The notes under the pieces were generated by a model. The model did not search any database. It had not been told where the DNA came from and saw only the letters and a list, made by a program, of their open reading frames with translations. A stretch of 64,000 bases of DNA from CAXBMB01 sp963976695 (GTDB taxonomy: Bacteria > Pseudomonadota > Alphaproteobacteria > Kiloniellales > DSM-21159): the NCBI GenBank assembly GCA_963976695.1, contig CAXBMB010000001.1, positions 62,001 through 126,000 on the forward strand, read 5' to 3'. The translations under genes and the position numbers were made by a program. Positions 44,541 to 52,521 of the stretch are shown piece after piece. Every line of letters starts with the position of its first letter. The stretch's first letter is position 1.

Positions 44541-45761
44541 TCAGTCCTGGAGTCGCTGGAAGACCAGGGTGCAGTTGGTGCCCCCGAAGCCGAAGGAGTT
44601 AGACATCACGCGGTTGAGAACGCGCTGTTCAGCCTGACCGCTGATAATCGGCATGCCTTCGGCCGAGGGGTCCAGCGCGTCAATGTTGATCGAAGGGGCG
44701 ATGAACCCCTGTTCCATCATGATCAGCGAATAGATCGCCTCGGTCACGCCGGCGGCGCCTTGCGAATGCCCGGTCATCGACTTGGTGGAATTGATCGCCG
44801 GAAGGTCGGCGCCGAACACCTCCTTGATGGCCGCCAGTTCGGCGCTGTCGCCGACCGGCGTGGAGGTGCCGTGGGTGTTGATGTAGTCGACCTCGCGATT
44901 GCCCAGGGTCGCCAGCGCCTGTTGCATGCAGCGGACCGCGCCTTCGCCGGAGGGCGCAACCATGTCGGCGCCGTCCGAGGTGGCGCCGTAGCCGACCAGT
45001 TCGCCGTAGATCTTGGCGCCGCGCGCCTTGGCGTGCTCCAGTTCCTCCAGCACCAAGGTGCCGCCACCGCCGGCGATGACAAAGCCGTCGCGATCGCGGT
45101 CGAATGCGCGCGAAGCTTCCTGGGGCCGGTCGTTGTACTTGCTGGACAGCGCGCCCATGGCGTCGAACAGCATGGACAGAGTCCAGTGCAGCTCTTCACC
45201 GCCACCGGCGAACATCACGTCCTGCTTGCCGTACTGGATCGCCTCGGCCGCATTGCCGATGCAGTGGGCCGAGGTCGAGCAGGCGGAGGAAATCGTGTAG
45301 CTCAACCCCTTGATTTTGAAGGCGGTGGCCAGATTGGCCGAGTTGGTGGAGGACATGCAGCGCGGCACCATGTAGGGGCCGATGCGCTTGACGCTCTTGT
45401 GCAGCGCCGTCTCGTAGGCCTCGGTCTGGTTGGAGGTCGAGGGCCCCCCCGATCCGACAACCAGGCCGGTGCGCGGGTGGGAAATCTCGGCCAGTTCCAG
45501 CCCTGAATCTTCAATCGCCTGTTGCATCGCCACATAGTTGAAGGCCGCGCCATCGCCCATGAAACGCCGCACCCGGCGATCAATGTGCTGGTCCAGGTCA
45601 ATGTCGATCGACCCTTTCACGTGGCTGCGAAAACCGCGCTCGGCATAGTCTTCGGCAAAGACGATGCCGGAACGCCCCGTGCGCAGGGACTGGGTGACTT
45701 CCTGTTTGTTGTTGCCGATGCTGGCGACAATGCCCAGCCCGGTCACGACGACGCGTCTCAT
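44541..45761 (-). CDS. fabB: Beta-ketoacyl-ACP synthase I, FabB
   Basis: I place the start at ATG 45761 (MRRVVVTGLGIV), with AGAGGAG about seven bases upstream; 406 residues. The enzyme condenses malonyl-ACP with acyl-ACP and is needed for unsaturated fatty acid synthesis together with FabA. The active-site Cys lies in SSACSTSAHCIGNA. The two catalytic histidines are in INTHGTSTPVGD and STKSMTGHSQGAAG. NSFGFGGTNCTLV closes the fold. It is downstream of fabA and upstream of fabI. Confidence 0.95.
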   Translation of the reverse strand: MRRVVVTGLGIVASIGNNKQEVTQSLRTGRSGIVFAEDYAERGFRSHVKGSIDIDLDQHIDRRVRRFMGDGAAFNYVAMQQAIEDSGLELAEISHPRTGLVVGSGGPSTSNQTEAYETALHKSVKRIGPYMVPRCMSSTNSANLATAFKIKGLSYTISSACSTSAHCIGNAAEAIQYGKQDVMFAGGGEELHWTLSMLFDAMGALSSKYNDRPQEASRAFDRDRDGFVIAGGGGTLVLEELEHAKARGAKIYGELVGYGATSDGADMVAPSGEGAVRCMQQALATLGNREVDYINTHGTSTPVGDSAELAAIKEVFGADLPAINSTKSMTGHSQGAAGVTEAIYSLIMMEQGFIAPSINIDALDPSAEGMPIISGQAEQRVLNRVMSNSFGFGGTNCTLVFQRLQD

Positions 45762-46079
45762 AGCGGCTCCTCTAGGTGCCAGTGGTGTCATTACTCTCGT
45801 ACTCGCCCGGCGGCGCGGCGACGGGAACCCAAGGCGGGCGCTCGATTGCCGCGCGCCACCCCAGCGCTCGGCCCCTTCAGGCTCCCGCTGAGACTCGCTT
45901 GCCGGCTTGCCTTCAAAGTCGTTTTCCGGTCTGCCGACCGACAGCCGCCTTCGAACCTGGGTTCCGCCGCCCCGGCTCCCGATTGATGCCGCCTGTCATG
46001 CCGCTTGTTGGCGCCGGCGGATCACCCGGGCTAGCGGTCGACAAAGGGTCGGTAGACGGTGGGCAGCGGGCGCCGCAGA
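45762..46079. other. fabA-fabB intergenic region
   Basis: About 320 bases, GC-rich, without a gene that I can support. The two genes are usually adjacent; the gap may carry a separate fabB promoter. Confidence 0.4.
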
Positions 46080-46601
46080 TTACGCCGCCGTCGGTTCTGA
46101 TTTGAACAGGCCGACCCGCAGGTCTTTCGCGGAAAAGATCGCTTCGCCATCCGCCAGCACCTCGCCGTCGGCAATGCCCAGAACCAGCTTACGGATGATC
46201 ACCCGCTTAAGGTTGAGTTTATACGTCACTTTCTTTACCGTCGGCACAACCATGCCGGTAAATTTGACCTCGCCCACACCCAAGGCGCGGCCCCGACCCT
46301 CGGCGCCGGTGCGCCCCAGAAAGAACCCAACCAGTTGCCAAAGGGCATCCAGTCCCAAACACCCTGGCATGACCGGGTCGCCTTTGAAATGGCAATCAAA
46401 AAACCAAAGGTCCTTGCTCACGTCCAGTTCCGCGACGATCTCGCCTTTTCCGTAGTCGCCGCCCTGGTCGCTGATGCGGGTGATGCGATCAAACATCAAC
46501 ATCGGAGGTAAGGGTAATTGGGCGTTGCCGGGGCCAAATAGTTCTGCTCGCCCGCAAGATAAAAGGTCCTCGAAGGAGTAGCTGTTCTTCTTTTCGCTCA
46601 C
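46080..46601 (-). CDS. fabA: 3-hydroxydecanoyl-ACP dehydratase/isomerase, FabA
   Basis: A 173-residue FabA that dehydrates 3-hydroxydecanoyl-ACP and isomerises the product to the cis-3 intermediate, opening the unsaturated branch. Motifs are LPLPPMLMFDRITRI, WFFDCHFKGDPVMPGCLGLD with the catalytic His, and GVGEVKFTGMV. The length is normal. It heads the minus-strand fatty acid cluster and is divergent from irr, an arrangement conserved in many alphaproteobacteria. Confidence 0.96.
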   Translation of the reverse strand: MSEKKNSYSFEDLLSCGRAELFGPGNAQLPLPPMLMFDRITRISDQGGDYGKGEIVAELDVSKDLWFFDCHFKGDPVMPGCLGLDALWQLVGFFLGRTGAEGRGRALGVGEVKFTGMVVPTVKKVTYKLNLKRVIIRKLVLGIADGEVLADGEAIFSAKDLRVGLFKSEPTAA

Positions 46602-46951
46602 ACGTTCACCTGTGCGTCCTGCTTACCACTTTGGCTTAATTGCCAAGGCGCTAAACTTGTGAAATTTCAAAACCGATCAGGAACTCTGCCGGGGATCGGC
46701 CAGCGGTAAGAGCCTGTTCGCTTGGAGGCCGGACTATAACACGAAGCCCCGCAGGCACGGCAAGACGCACCAAGCCTATAAACAGCAGGTTTTTGCCTTT
46801 GCGTTGCGCTTTTGCAGCTTATCAAAAAAGGCTTGCTTCAGAGCTTTCAGATATGTGCAATCAACGGCTTGTTCAACTTATTCCAAGAACGGAATTAAGC
46901 GTCTGGCGAAAAGCTCTTTTATTTTCACCGTTCTTGACTATATTTTGGACC
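46602..46951. other. fabA-irr divergent promoter region
   Basis: About 350 bases, AT-rich in 46640-46680 and 46790-46950. TTGACT near 46934 lies too close to the irr ATG to be a normal -35 for this start. No operator was firmly identified. Confidence 0.4.
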
Positions 46952-47377
46952 ATGACCTATGAACGACCTTATCGTGGCTTGATCGAGCGGTTAAAGGGTG
47001 TTGGCCTGCGTCCGACGCGCCAGCGCCTGGCCCTGGGAAAACTGCTTTTCGAGGCCAACGGCCAGCACTGCGACCGCCATGTGACCGCCGAGCAGTTGCA
47101 TGGCGAGGCCATCGGCCGTGGTGTACGGGTCTCCCTGGCGACGGTCTACAACACCTTGCATCAATTTACCGAGTCCGGTCTGCTGCGGGAAGTCGTGGTC
47201 GATTCCGGGCGGTCCTACTTTGATACCAACACCAGCGAGCACCACCATTTCTTCTTCGAGAACAGCGGGCGCCTGCAGGACATTGAAAGCAGCGACCTGC
47301 TGATCGGCAATTTGCCGGCCTCGCCGGAAGGCCATGCGATCTCGCGGGTGGATGTCATCGTTCGTCTGAAGGCGTAA
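46952..47377 (+). CDS. irr: Iron response regulator Irr (Fur family)
   Basis: I place the start at ATG 46952 (MTYERPYRGL), giving 141 residues. The winged-helix N-terminal domain has LRPTRQRLALGKLLFEANGQH and VSLATVYNTLHQFTESGLL. The dimer domain contains SEHHHFFFENSG, the HHH heme/metal motif typical of Irr. Fur's C-terminal Cys-x2-Cys is absent. Irr acts when iron or heme is scarce and is degraded or released when heme is plentiful. It sits divergent from fabA and upstream of the rubrerythrin operon, which has a candidate Irr box. Confidence 0.93.
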   Translation: MTYERPYRGLIERLKGVGLRPTRQRLALGKLLFEANGQHCDRHVTAEQLHGEAIGRGVRVSLATVYNTLHQFTESGLLREVVVDSGRSYFDTNTSEHHHFFFENSGRLQDIESSDLLIGNLPASPEGHAISRVDVIVRLKA

Positions 47378-47417
47378 GTAGATTTTTCTTAAATAAATCA
47401 GTGTAATTTTTCTATAT

Positions 47418-47432
47418 TTAGAAATATTCTAA
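47418..47432 (+). promoter_or_regulatory. Candidate Irr box (iron control element)
   Basis: TTAGAA (47418-47423), spacer ATA and TTCTAA (47427-47432) form a perfect 15-bp palindrome, extended by a T on each side that is not complementary. It resembles the ICE motif bound by Irr as I recall it from rhizobial and other alphaproteobacterial promoters. It lies just upstream of a -35-like TTGACG and 40 bases after the irr stop. Confidence 0.75.
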
Positions 47433-47437
47433 TCATA

Positions 47438-47466
47438 TTGACGCTGGCATTCTCCTCGGCTAACAT
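47438..47466 (+). promoter_or_regulatory. Sigma-70-type promoter for the rubrerythrin operon
   Basis: TTGACG (47438-47443) and TAACAT (47461-47466) are separated by exactly 17 bases. The Irr box lies directly upstream of the -35, a position that would suit activation rather than simple occlusion. Confidence 0.55.
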
Positions 47467-47514
47467 AACCCTCGATAGCTCTGACCAAGGCCGCTCCGGC
47501 CGCGAGAGTCGGAT

Positions 47515-47553
47515 CGGTTGACGGCAACTCACCTGGTGATCGCCTTTCAACCG
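47515..47553. repeat. IR39 palindrome, copy 3
   Basis: Outer arms CGGTTGA (47515-47521) and TCAACCG (47547-47553), inner arms TCACC/GGTGA (47529-47533, 47535-47539), common centre 47534. Compared with copies 1 and 2, T-to-G in one arm is matched by A-to-C in the other, so pairing is kept. It lies inside the predicted leader of the rubrerythrin operon. Confidence 0.8.
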
Positions 47554-47633
47554 TCACGCCGGCTCCGGTCGCCCTCTAACGGGGGGCCCTCCAACGGGGC
47601 AGCCTTGTCAAACATCGACGCCCAGGGGAGCGC

Positions 47634-47713
47634 GTCATCATGGTCTTGATGACCTCTGGCGTCCATCTCAACAAGCGGCGCAAACGGCGCGGCCAACCCC
47701 GGGCGGGGTTGGC
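47634..47713 (+). promoter_or_regulatory. Two hairpins in the rubrerythrin leader
   Basis: GTCATCA/TGATGAC (47634-47640, 47647-47653; 6-base loop) and GCCAACCCC/GGGGTTGGC (47692-47700, 47705-47713; 4-base loop). The second ends 36 bases before the ATG and has no U tract, so it is not a classic terminator. It could protect the mRNA or influence translation. Confidence 0.5.
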
Positions 47714-47749
47714 TGGCCGGACGTTAAGCCGACGAACGGGAGAGAGACT

Positions 47750-48169
47750 ATGCCTGCCCTTAAAAACACCAGCACGGAAGAAAATTTGAAGGCCGCCTTT
47801 GCCGGCGAGAGCCAGGCCAACCGGCGTTACCTCTATTTCGCCCAAAAGGCCGACATCGAAGGTTACAATGACGTGGCGGCGGTTTTCCGCTCCACTGCGG
47901 AAGGGGAAACCGGGCACGCCCACGGCCACCTGCAGTTCCTCGAAGAAACCGGCGATCCGGCCACCGGCAAGCCGATCGGCGACACCGGTGACAACCTCAA
48001 GGCCGCCATTGCCGGCGAAACCCACGAGTACACCGACATGTACCCGGGGATGGCGCGCAAGGCCCGCGAAGAGGGTTTTGAGGAAATCGCCGACTGGTTT
48101 GAGACCCTGGCCAAGGCGGAAAAGAGCCATGCCGGGCGGTTCCAGAAAGCGCTGGACGCGCTGGATTAA
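47750..48169 (+). CDS. Rubrerythrin-like diiron protein (erythrin, no rubredoxin domain)
   Basis: A 139-residue four-helix protein. The two ligand-bearing halves are ENLKAAFAGESQANRRY with GETGHAHGHLQF, and LKAAIAGETHEYTDMY with AKAEKSHAGRF; these supply paired Glu and ExxH ligands for a diiron centre. There is no C-terminal rubredoxin domain. Rubrerythrins reduce hydrogen peroxide. GGGAGAGAG lies just before ATG 47750. The next genes encode an Fe-S protein and a DUF3501 protein, a trio I recall as conserved in alphaproteobacteria. Probably controlled by Irr (see the upstream box). Confidence 0.9.
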   Translation: MPALKNTSTEENLKAAFAGESQANRRYLYFAQKADIEGYNDVAAVFRSTAEGETGHAHGHLQFLEETGDPATGKPIGDTGDNLKAAIAGETHEYTDMYPGMARKAREEGFEEIADWFETLAKAEKSHAGRFQKALDALD

Positions 48170-48178
48170 ACCAAATTC

Positions 48179-48217
48179 GGGGAAGGCGCTTGGTTGCAGG
48201 GGCCTTCCCCGCTGCTT
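48179..48217 (+). terminator. Hairpin after the rubrerythrin gene
   Basis: GGGGAAGGC (48179-48187) and GCCTTCCCC (48202-48210) form a 9-bp stem followed by GCTGCTTTG. The weak U tract suggests a processing or partial termination point between the first and second genes of the operon. Confidence 0.6.
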
Positions 48218-48452
48218 TGTAAAGACGTGCCGGCGAACGCGCGCGTTACAAAGACGGCGGATCAAAATCGGAAAAGGGCGGTGGAAGCCGCTGGACGGCC
48301 GCTGTCTGACCGGGCGTGAGCCCTCTATCGGCCGGTCGGTCAACCGGTCGAGGACGCGCGGCATTGCGGAGTTGACCCGATCATCTTCTCGCGGCGTCGG
48401 GCCCGCCCGCGCCGCCGTGCTTTTCCTGCCCCCAGGATAAGGAAGCGCCCCC

Positions 48453-49811
48453 ATGAGTGAAGGCAGTCTTGCCGCCCCGATCCGCCATCCCGTCGCGTGG
48501 CAGGATCCCGATTTCACCAACATGGAAAAGATTGAGGCTGAGCTTGAGCGGGTGTTTGACATCTGTCATGGCTGTCGCCGCTGCTTCAACCTTTGTGATT
48601 CCTTTCCCACACTTTTCGACCTGATCGATCATTCCGAAAGCGGCGAGCTGGATAGCGTGGCGAAAGCCGATTACAAGCCGGTGGTCGATGCCTGCACGCT
48701 CTGCGACATGTGCTTCATGGTGAGCTGCCCCTATGTGCCGCCGCACGAATTCGACGTGGACTTCCCCCATTTGATGCTGCGCTACCGCGCCGCCGAACTG
48801 GCGCAGGGCAAGGAGGACAAGTGGATCAAGCAGCTTACCAAAACCGACCGCAACGGCCGTCTGGCCAGCAAGGTCGCCGGGCTGGCCAATTGGGGCAGTG
48901 ATCTGAGCAACGGCCTGACCCGGGGGGCGCTGGAAAAGCTCGCCGGCGTCAGCCGCCAGGCCGCGCTGCCAAAATATCACCGCCGAACGTTCGCCCAGCA
49001 GGCGGACGCCGCGCCGCTATCGGTCAACGATCAGGCGCCGGCCTTTGGTCGCAAGGCGGTGCTCTACGCCACCTGTTTTGTGAATTACAACAACCCGGAC
49101 ATCGGCGCCGCGACCCGGGCGATCTTGGCCAAGAACGGCGTGGCCACCGAGGTGGTCTATCCGGCCTGCTGCGGAATGCCGCAGTTGGAGCAGGGCGACT
49201 ACGCCCAGGTCGCCAGCCAGGCGCGCCGGGTGACCCAGGAGCTGCTGCACTGGGTCGATCAAGGCTATGCCGTGGTGGCGCTGGTGCCGTCGTGCGCGCT
49301 GATGCTGAAGTTCGAATGGCCGTTGATCCTGCCCGATGACGATGACGTCGCCCGGCTCAGCAAGGCGACCTTTGACGTTACGGAATATGTGGTGGATCTA
49401 GCCGGCAAGGAAGGCTTGGTGGCCGGACTGACGCCGTTCGACGGGCCGCTGGCGGTGCATATCGCCTGTCACGCGCGGGCGCAGAACATGGGCAATAAGG
49501 CCCGCGAGATGCTCAAGCTGATCCCAGGACAGAAAATCAAGCAACTGCCGCGCTGCTCCGGCCACGGCGGCTCCTGGGGTATTATGAAGGATAACTTCGA
49601 CACCGCCCTTAAGGTGGGCAAGCCGGTAGCGCGGGATGTGTTGAAAAGCCAGCCTGTTCACGTGGCGTCGGAGTGCCCGCTGGCCGGCGTGCATATCCTG
49701 CAGGGCATGGCGCGGATCGCCGAGGAGCAGGGCGACAAGACGACGCAAATTCCGACCCGCGCCTATCATCCGATAGAGCTCTTCGCCCTGGCCTATGGTC
49801 TTGAGATCTAG
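48453..49811 (+). CDS. Fe-S protein related to heterodisulfide reductase/GlpC
   Basis: A 452-residue protein with two four-cysteine clusters near the N-terminus (CHGCRRCFNLCDSFP and CTLCDMCFMVSCPYVPP), typical of [4Fe-4S] ferredoxin-like domains. They are followed by two CCG-type domains: VVYPACCGMPQLEQGDY and, with one Cys replaced, LPRCSGHGGSWGI. It is probably an electron-transfer subunit that passes electrons to or from the rubrerythrin. No membrane segment is seen. It starts about 280 bases after the rubrerythrin stop, and the DUF3501 gene follows. Confidence 0.88.
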   Translation: MSEGSLAAPIRHPVAWQDPDFTNMEKIEAELERVFDICHGCRRCFNLCDSFPTLFDLIDHSESGELDSVAKADYKPVVDACTLCDMCFMVSCPYVPPHEFDVDFPHLMLRYRAAELAQGKEDKWIKQLTKTDRNGRLASKVAGLANWGSDLSNGLTRGALEKLAGVSRQAALPKYHRRTFAQQADAAPLSVNDQAPAFGRKAVLYATCFVNYNNPDIGAATRAILAKNGVATEVVYPACCGMPQLEQGDYAQVASQARRVTQELLHWVDQGYAVVALVPSCALMLKFEWPLILPDDDDVARLSKATFDVTEYVVDLAGKEGLVAGLTPFDGPLAVHIACHARAQNMGNKAREMLKLIPGQKIKQLPRCSGHGGSWGIMKDNFDTALKVGKPVARDVLKSQPVHVASECPLAGVHILQGMARIAEEQGDKTTQIPTRAYHPIELFALAYGLEI

Positions 49812-49871
49812 CGTGGGGTCGGGCCGTTATCATGCTGTGCGAGGGTGTTAGACGGGAGATCGAATAGAAAG

Positions 49872-50471
49872 ATGACGACAGTGACCAACAAGCATGAAAT
49901 TACCCGCGCTGATATCTGGCCGATGGCTCGCTATCAGAGCGAACGCAAGGCCCTGCGCCAGGCGCTGGTGGTGAAGAAAAAGGCCCGCCGGTTCGAGGTC
50001 GGTCCGGTCTGTACCTTTTATTTCGAGAACTACGAGACGATGTGGGCGCAGATCCACGAGATGCTGTTCATCGAAAAGGGCGGTGAGGCGCAAATCGCCG
50101 ATGAGCTCTGCGCCTATAACCCGCTGGTGCCGCAAGGCGACGAACTGGTGGCCACGGTGATGTTCGAGATTGACGAACCCGATCGCCGCGCCGCGCTGCT
50201 GGGCAAGCTCGGTGGGGTCGAGGAGACTGCTTTCTTCGATCTTGACGGCGAGAAAATTCCTGGCCGACCGGAAGAAGATACCGACCGCACCAACGCCGCC
50301 GGCAAGGCCTCGGCGGTGCAGTTCATCCACTTTCGTTTCAGCGCGGCGCAGATCGCGAGCTTCAAGGATCCGTCTTGCCGGGTGGTGCTGGGCTTCGATC
50401 ACCCGCACTATTTCCACCTGGCCGTGCTGCCGGCCGCGGTGCGCGCGCTGTTGGCCGAAGACTTCGACTAG
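49872..50471 (+). CDS. DUF3501 family protein
   Basis: I place the start at ATG 49872 (MTTVTNKHEI), giving 199 residues. Family features are RADIWPMARYQSERKALRQ, FYFENYETMWAQIHEMLFI and CAYNPLVPQGDELVATVMFEID. The function is unknown; the family travels with rubrerythrin and the HdrD/GlpC-like Fe-S protein, as here, which points to peroxide or redox handling. It converges on the SH3-like gene with a 33-base gap. Confidence 0.85.
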   Translation: MTTVTNKHEITRADIWPMARYQSERKALRQALVVKKKARRFEVGPVCTFYFENYETMWAQIHEMLFIEKGGEAQIADELCAYNPLVPQGDELVATVMFEIDEPDRRAALLGKLGGVEETAFFDLDGEKIPGRPEEDTDRTNAAGKASAVQFIHFRFSAAQIASFKDPSCRVVLGFDHPHYFHLAVLPAAVRALLAEDFD

Positions 50472-50504
50472 CGGCGGCGCGGCCTGTTGGCGGAACCGCC
50501 GCTG

Positions 50505-51074
50505 CTATTCCTCAAAGGCTTCGTTGGGATAGCTGCCATAGAATTGCCGACGGCGGAGATAGCCGTCGATCTGGTCGAACTCCAGCAAGCACCAGTCTCC
50601 TTGGCATTTCTTAATCACTCCCAAGGCCCCTTCGGCCAAGCGGGCCACCGGCGGGGCGTCGGCTTGGGCGCGGGACAGCAAGAGCTGCTCGGTGTCCAGC
50701 ACCCGGGCGGTGCGCCGTCCCATGAGCATGGAAGCATGGACCCAGCCGCTGGTTCCCTGCCAATCCCGTATCCGGCGCCAGTTGCCGAACTCGTCGATGA
50801 TCTCAACCGGAAAGCTCTTGCGCTTGATTACCCAGTCGATCGGGTAGCGAATACCCGGGCCGGTGCGCAGGTTGACCTCTCCGGCGCGCAGGGCGGCAAA
50901 GCGGGGGAGAGGCCTGCCGGTGCGGCCGGGACTGTCCACCTGTCGCTGCGGCGTTGTGGCGGGATTGGTGGCCACCGCCGATCCCGCGCTCTGTGACCGG
51001 GCGGTTCCCTGGGGGCCGGCAAGCAGCAGCGCGAAGGCAAGGACGGCGGAAAGCAGGCGAAGGAAATTGCGCAT
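50505..51074 (-). CDS. Periplasmic SH3-like domain protein
   Basis: I place the start at ATG 51074 (MRNFLRLLSAVLA); this gives 189 residues with a signal peptide (about 1-28, LLAGPQGTARS). Two bacterial SH3-type repeats follow: LRAGEVNLRTGPGIRYPIDWVIKRKSFPVEIIDEFGNW with GTSGWVHASML, and a second ending CQGDWCLLEFDQIDGYLRR. Such domains usually bind peptidoglycan or peptides. The gene is divergent from a 2-hydroxyacid dehydrogenase gene, a pairing I recall from other alphaproteobacteria. The role is not established. Confidence 0.82.
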   Translation of the reverse strand: MRNFLRLLSAVLAFALLLAGPQGTARSQSAGSAVATNPATTPQRQVDSPGRTGRPLPRFAALRAGEVNLRTGPGIRYPIDWVIKRKSFPVEIIDEFGNWRRIRDWQGTSGWVHASMLMGRRTARVLDTEQLLLSRAQADAPPVARLAEGALGVIKKCQGDWCLLEFDQIDGYLRRRQFYGSYPNEAFEE

Positions 51075-51445
51075 GGATGACCTGCTACCGCCCAAGCGCC
51101 CGCGGGTCAAGCGGCTTTGCAGGATCCCCGGCGGTGCCGGGTCGAAGCGGCGGCGCGGCCGGGGCGTCCGGCGCTTGCCAGACGCCTGCCGAATGGGTGC
51201 CACATGGGTGCCACATGGGCGCCGGCGACAGGTCACGGTCCGCCGGGCCGCTGCTGTTAAATTGGAAGGGAATTGAACTTTTGTCATGCAAGCAAGCTGG
51301 ACAAAGACTGTTAAGTCCCGCTAGGTAGAAAGGTGATTCCGCAATTGCGAAATCAGCCACTCAAAATCGACCAGGCCGAGGGTTCCTTCGCTGCGGACAC
51401 GCACGGCCGGACCCAAGGATCGCCACCCAGGGACGGACCTGAACA

Positions 51446-52426
51446 ATGAGTAAGCCGATCGTCATCGTTACCCGCCGCCTGCCCGATGTCATCGAGACCC
51501 GGATGATGGAGCTCTTCGACTGTCGGCTTAATCTCGAAGACCGACCGATGAGCCAGATGGAACTGATCGAGGCGGTCAAGGTCGCTGACGTTCTGGTGCC
51601 GACGGTCACCGACCGGATCGACGCGGCGGTGCTCAGCCAGGCCGGGCCGAAACTGAAGCTGATCGCCTCCTTTGGCACCGGCGTGGATCACATCGATTTG
51701 AAGACCGCCCGGATGCGCGGCATCAATGTCACCAACACCCCCGGCGTGCTGACCGAAGACACCGCCGACATGACCATGGCCTTGATCCTTTCCGTGCCCC
51801 GCCGGCTGGCCGAAGGGGTCCGCCTGGTGCGCGAGGGCGGCTGGAGCGGCTGGTCGCCGACCGGCATGTTGGGGCACCGGATTTGGGGCAAGCGCCTGGG
51901 CATCATCGGCATGGGCCGGATCGGTCAGGCGGTCGCCCGCCGGGCCAAGGGCTTTGGCTTGTCGATCCACTACCACAACCGCCGTCGGGTCCACGAGGAT
52001 GTGGAACAGGAGCTGGAGGCGACCTATTGGGAAAGTTTGGATCAGATGCTGGCCCGGATGGACATTATTTCGGTCAACTGTCCGCACACCCCGGCGACCT
52101 TCCACTTGCTGTCGGCCCGCCGGTTGAAGCTGTTGCGGCCCGAGGCCTATATCGTCAACACCTCGCGCGGCGAAGTGATCGATGAAAACGCCCTGACCCG
52201 AATGCTGGGCAACGGCGAAATCGCCGGCGCCGGCCTGGACGTGTTCGAGCATGAACCGGCGGTTAATCCCAAGCTGCTGAAGCTCGACAATGTGGTGCTG
52301 CTGCCGCACATGGGCTCAGCGACCATCGAAGGCCGCATCGCCATGGGCGAGAAGGTGATCATCAACACCAAAACCTTCGCCGACGGCCACACCCCACCCG
52401 ACCGGGTGCTGGAGGCGATGTTCTAA
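51446..52426 (+). CDS. D-isomer-specific 2-hydroxyacid dehydrogenase (glyoxylate/hydroxypyruvate reductase-like)
   Basis: A 326-residue NAD(P)-dependent enzyme of the glyoxylate/D-glycerate dehydrogenase group. The Rossmann motif is LGIIGMGRIGQAVARRAKGFG. The catalytic Arg lies in VNTSRGEVID, the Glu in GLDVFEHEPAV and the His in LPHMGSAT. The N-terminal substrate domain has SFGTGVDHIDLKTA. It probably reduces glyoxylate or hydroxypyruvate with NAD(P)H. It is a single gene, convergent with the enzyme I gene. Confidence 0.9.
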   Translation: MSKPIVIVTRRLPDVIETRMMELFDCRLNLEDRPMSQMELIEAVKVADVLVPTVTDRIDAAVLSQAGPKLKLIASFGTGVDHIDLKTARMRGINVTNTPGVLTEDTADMTMALILSVPRRLAEGVRLVREGGWSGWSPTGMLGHRIWGKRLGIIGMGRIGQAVARRAKGFGLSIHYHNRRRVHEDVEQELEATYWESLDQMLARMDIISVNCPHTPATFHLLSARRLKLLRPEAYIVNTSRGEVIDENALTRMLGNGEIAGAGLDVFEHEPAVNPKLLKLDNVVLLPHMGSATIEGRIAMGEKVIINTKTFADGHTPPDRVLEAMF

Positions 52427-52467
52427 CCCCACCGCGACACCGCCTGTTATCAGTCGACCAGCAGCGG

Positions 52468-52508
52468 GCGCTTGGCGACAGCGCCGCCGCGCCAGGCGCT
52501 GCTTTCTT
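52468..52508 (+). terminator. Terminator after the dehydrogenase gene
   Basis: GCGCTTGGCG (52468-52477) pairs with CGCCAGGCGC (52490-52499) with one G-U, followed by TGCTTTCTT. It lies between convergent genes. Confidence 0.6.
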
Positions 52509-52521
52509 CGTCGAGCGCAGG

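Larger units (their letters stand above)
47378..47749. other. irr-rubrerythrin intergenic region with long structured leader
   Basis: About 370 bases holding, in order, a candidate Irr box, a promoter-like pair, an IR39 palindrome, and two hairpins at 47634-47653 and 47692-47713. If the promoter is used, the rubrerythrin mRNA would have a leader of about 275 bases. No gene was found in it. Confidence 0.6.

Noticed and set aside
48318..48366. GGTCAAC / GTTGACC inverted pair before the Fe-S gene
   Set aside because: The inner arms and the 39-bp geometry of IR39 are missing; probably chance or highly decayed.
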